This document shows, piece after piece, positions 62,676 through 64,000 of a DNA stretch of 64,000 nucleotides; position 1 is the stretch's first letter; each line of letters begins with the position of its first letter. The DNA comes from Chitinophaga oryzae. Lineage in GTDB: Bacteria > Bacteroidota > Bacteroidia > Chitinophagales > Chitinophagaceae. The notes under the pieces were generated by a model. That model was not told the origin of the DNA and searched no databases. It saw nothing but the letters and a program-made list of their open reading frames with translations. Location of the stretch: NCBI RefSeq assembly GCF_012516375.2, contig NZ_CP051204.2, forward strand, positions 7,983,501 to 8,047,500, in the 5' to 3' direction. The position numbers and the translations under genes were made by a program.

Positions 62676-63746
62676 ATGAAGGTGCATAATTTTAACGCAG
62701 GTCCTTCTGTATTGCCCAACGAGGTATTATACAAAGCCAGTAAAGCGCTGATCGATTTTGAGGGATCAGGGATGTCTATACTGGAAATAGGCCACAGAAC
62801 GGAGCCGTTTGTAGCGGTGATGGAAGAGGCGCGTAACCTGGTTAGGGAACTGATGCAGCTTGATGATGACTTCGAGGTGCTGTATTTACATGGAGGCGCC
62901 ACCACGCAGTTTATGCAGGTGCCCATGAATCTGCTGGAAAGCAGTGAGACAGCGGCATATGTCGATACCGGCGTATGGTCCAACAAGGCTATCAAGGAAG
63001 CGAAATTGTTTGGCTTCGTCGATGTAGTAGCCAGCTCCAAAGACAGTAACTACAACCACATCCCCAAGCAGTTCAACATTCCCCCACAGGCCAGCTACCT
63101 GCATATTACCACTAACAATACCATCTACGGTACCCAGTGGCATATGACCCCGGTAACAGACGTTCCCCTGATTGCGGATATGAGCAGCGACATTATGAGC
63201 CGCTCCATGGATTTCAACAAATACTCGCTGATCTACGCCGGTGTTCAGAAGAACATGGGCGCTGCCGGCGCTACCATGGTGGCCATCCGTAAAAGCATGC
63301 TCGGTAAAGTATCCCGTAAAATCCCGGCTATACTGGATTACAAGAATCACATAGACAACGGGTCTATGCTGAACACCCCTCCCGTATTTGCGGTATATAT
63401 CTCCATGCTCACCCTTCGCTGGTTAAAAGAGCAGGGCGGTATACCGGCCATCGAAAAAATCAACGAGAAAAAGGCAGCCCTGCTGTACGATGAAATTGAC
63501 CACAACCCGCTGTTCCGTGGTACGGTGGCCAAAGAAGACCGCAGCCTGATGAACGCCTGCTTCATCATGGACAAGCCTGAAATGGAAGAGGAATTTTTGA
63601 AATTCTGTAAGAAAGAAGATATTGTTGGCATTAAGGGACACCGCCTCTCCGGTGGTTTCCGGGTATCCATGTACAATGCTTTGCCCTACGAAAGCGTAGA
63701 AGTAATGGTGGAAGCCATGAAATACTTCTCCCTGAAGAAAGCTTAA
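62676..63746 (+). CDS. serC: Phosphoserine aminotransferase
   Basis: PLP enzyme (356 residues) that makes O-phosphoserine from 3-phosphohydroxypyruvate in serine synthesis. The PLP lysine is K192 in YAGVQKNMGAAG, and the phosphate-binding HGGATTQF and final GHRLSGGFRVSMYNA are conserved. The start MKVHNFNAGPSVLP at 62676 is standard; an upstream in-frame GTG (62637) adds 13 unrelated residues. TATCTTTG at 62532-62539 suggests a promoter with an unusually long leader (~130 nt). Confidence 0.97.
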   Translation: MKVHNFNAGPSVLPNEVLYKASKALIDFEGSGMSILEIGHRTEPFVAVMEEARNLVRELMQLDDDFEVLYLHGGATTQFMQVPMNLLESSETAAYVDTGVWSNKAIKEAKLFGFVDVVASSKDSNYNHIPKQFNIPPQASYLHITTNNTIYGTQWHMTPVTDVPLIADMSSDIMSRSMDFNKYSLIYAGVQKNMGAAGATMVAIRKSMLGKVSRKIPAILDYKNHIDNGSMLNTPPVFAVYISMLTLRWLKEQGGIPAIEKINEKKAALLYDEIDHNPLFRGTVAKEDRSLMNACFIMDKPEMEEEFLKFCKKEDIVGIKGHRLSGGFRVSMYNALPYESVEVMVEAMKYFSLKKA

Positions 63747-63883
63747 ACAATTACGAATTACGAATTACGGATTACGAATTAAGGTTTCTGACTGAATCCA
63801 CAACTCAGTTAGAAAGCCTTAATTCGCAATCCGTTACTGTATTCGCACTTTTTCGTAATTCGTAATTCGTAATTCGTAATTGT
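63747..63883. repeat. AATTACG-armed palindrome after serC
   Basis: Outer arms of about 24 nt made of tandem AATTACG units (from 63747 and up to 63883) enclose an imperfect inner pair around GAATTAAGG / CCTTAATTC. The right half carries about 30 extra nt. It begins directly after the serC stop codon. Confidence 0.87.
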
Positions 63884-63917
63884 TTTTATTACTTTTACCC
63901 TCATCTACATTTTTATC

Positions 63918-64000
63918 ATGGCTATTATCAGACCTTTTAAAGGATTAAGGCCCAAAGAAGAACTGGCGGCACAAGTAGCTGCAAGGCCTTATGACGTACT
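63918..64000 (+). CDS. DUF1015 family protein, N-terminal fragment (cut by window edge)
   Basis: The frame from the ATG at 63918 stays open to the window end and reads MAIIRPFKGLRPKEELAAQ..., then ARPYDVL. This matches the start of DUF1015 proteins (IxPFKGLRP ... PYDV), which often lie next to serA and serC in Bacteroidota. Only 27 codons are visible. Function of the family is unknown. Confidence 0.75.
   Translation, partial: MAIIRPFKGLRPKEELAAQVAARPYDV

Overview
The window looks like chromosomal DNA of a gliding member of the Bacteroidota, most likely Chitinophagaceae (Chitinophaga-like). The evidence is the type IX secretion and gliding genes porU, porV, gldJ, gldA and a PorP/SprF protein; a BshA bacillithiol enzyme; DUF4292, DUF2807 and DUF6134-type proteins; a SusC-like plug remnant; and promoters of the Bacteroidota type (-33 TTTG, 19 nt, -7 TAnnTTTG). 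No tRNA, rRNA, CRISPR array, insertion sequence or prophage was seen.

Layout. 1-7.5 kb: truncated uvrA, an ECF sigma factor, a thiolase, rlmN and two adjacent pseudouridine synthases. 7.5-16.8 kb: 1-Cys peroxiredoxin, an unexplained 840-nt gap, a hypothetical gene facing a WYL regulator, a LolA-like protein, adenine deaminase, anmK and a VWA protein. 16.8-23.6 kb: upp, porP/sprF, an EI24-type membrane protein, an RsmI-like methylase, an M28 peptidase and bshA. 23.6-31.7 kb, minus strand: an envelope block dut > TPR lipoprotein > DUF4292 lipoprotein > two EnvC-like paralogues, preceded by porU > porV > ispF. 35.4-45.2 kb: gldJ diverging from porU, bcp, an M23 peptidase, gldA, eno-ftsB, nth, DUF2071 and a nucleoside symporter. 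45.4-53.3 kb: DUF6134 protein, orphan korA, Bax inhibitor-1 protein, two small envelope proteins, and kynU followed by an RGG-rich 2H phosphoesterase. 53.7-60.4 kb: tetR-tolC-adaptor-RND efflux operon with a clear operator. 60.8-64 kb: DUF502 protein, zinc phospholipase/nuclease-like protein, serC and the start of a DUF1015 gene.

How the parts fit: PorV and PorU act together at the outer membrane to release and modify T9SS cargo, while GldJ and GldA belong to the gliding apparatus. The EnvC-like twins, the M23 peptidase and AnmK concern peptidoglycan turnover. Rlm/Rlu-type enzymes, RsmI-like methylase and the 2H protein concern RNA.

The most striking structure not explained by genes is a family of intergenic palindromes. 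Their arms are degenerate short tandem repeats kept in strict phase, 8 bp in most copies and 7 bp in the AATTACG type. They abut or supply gene stop codons at more than ten sites here.
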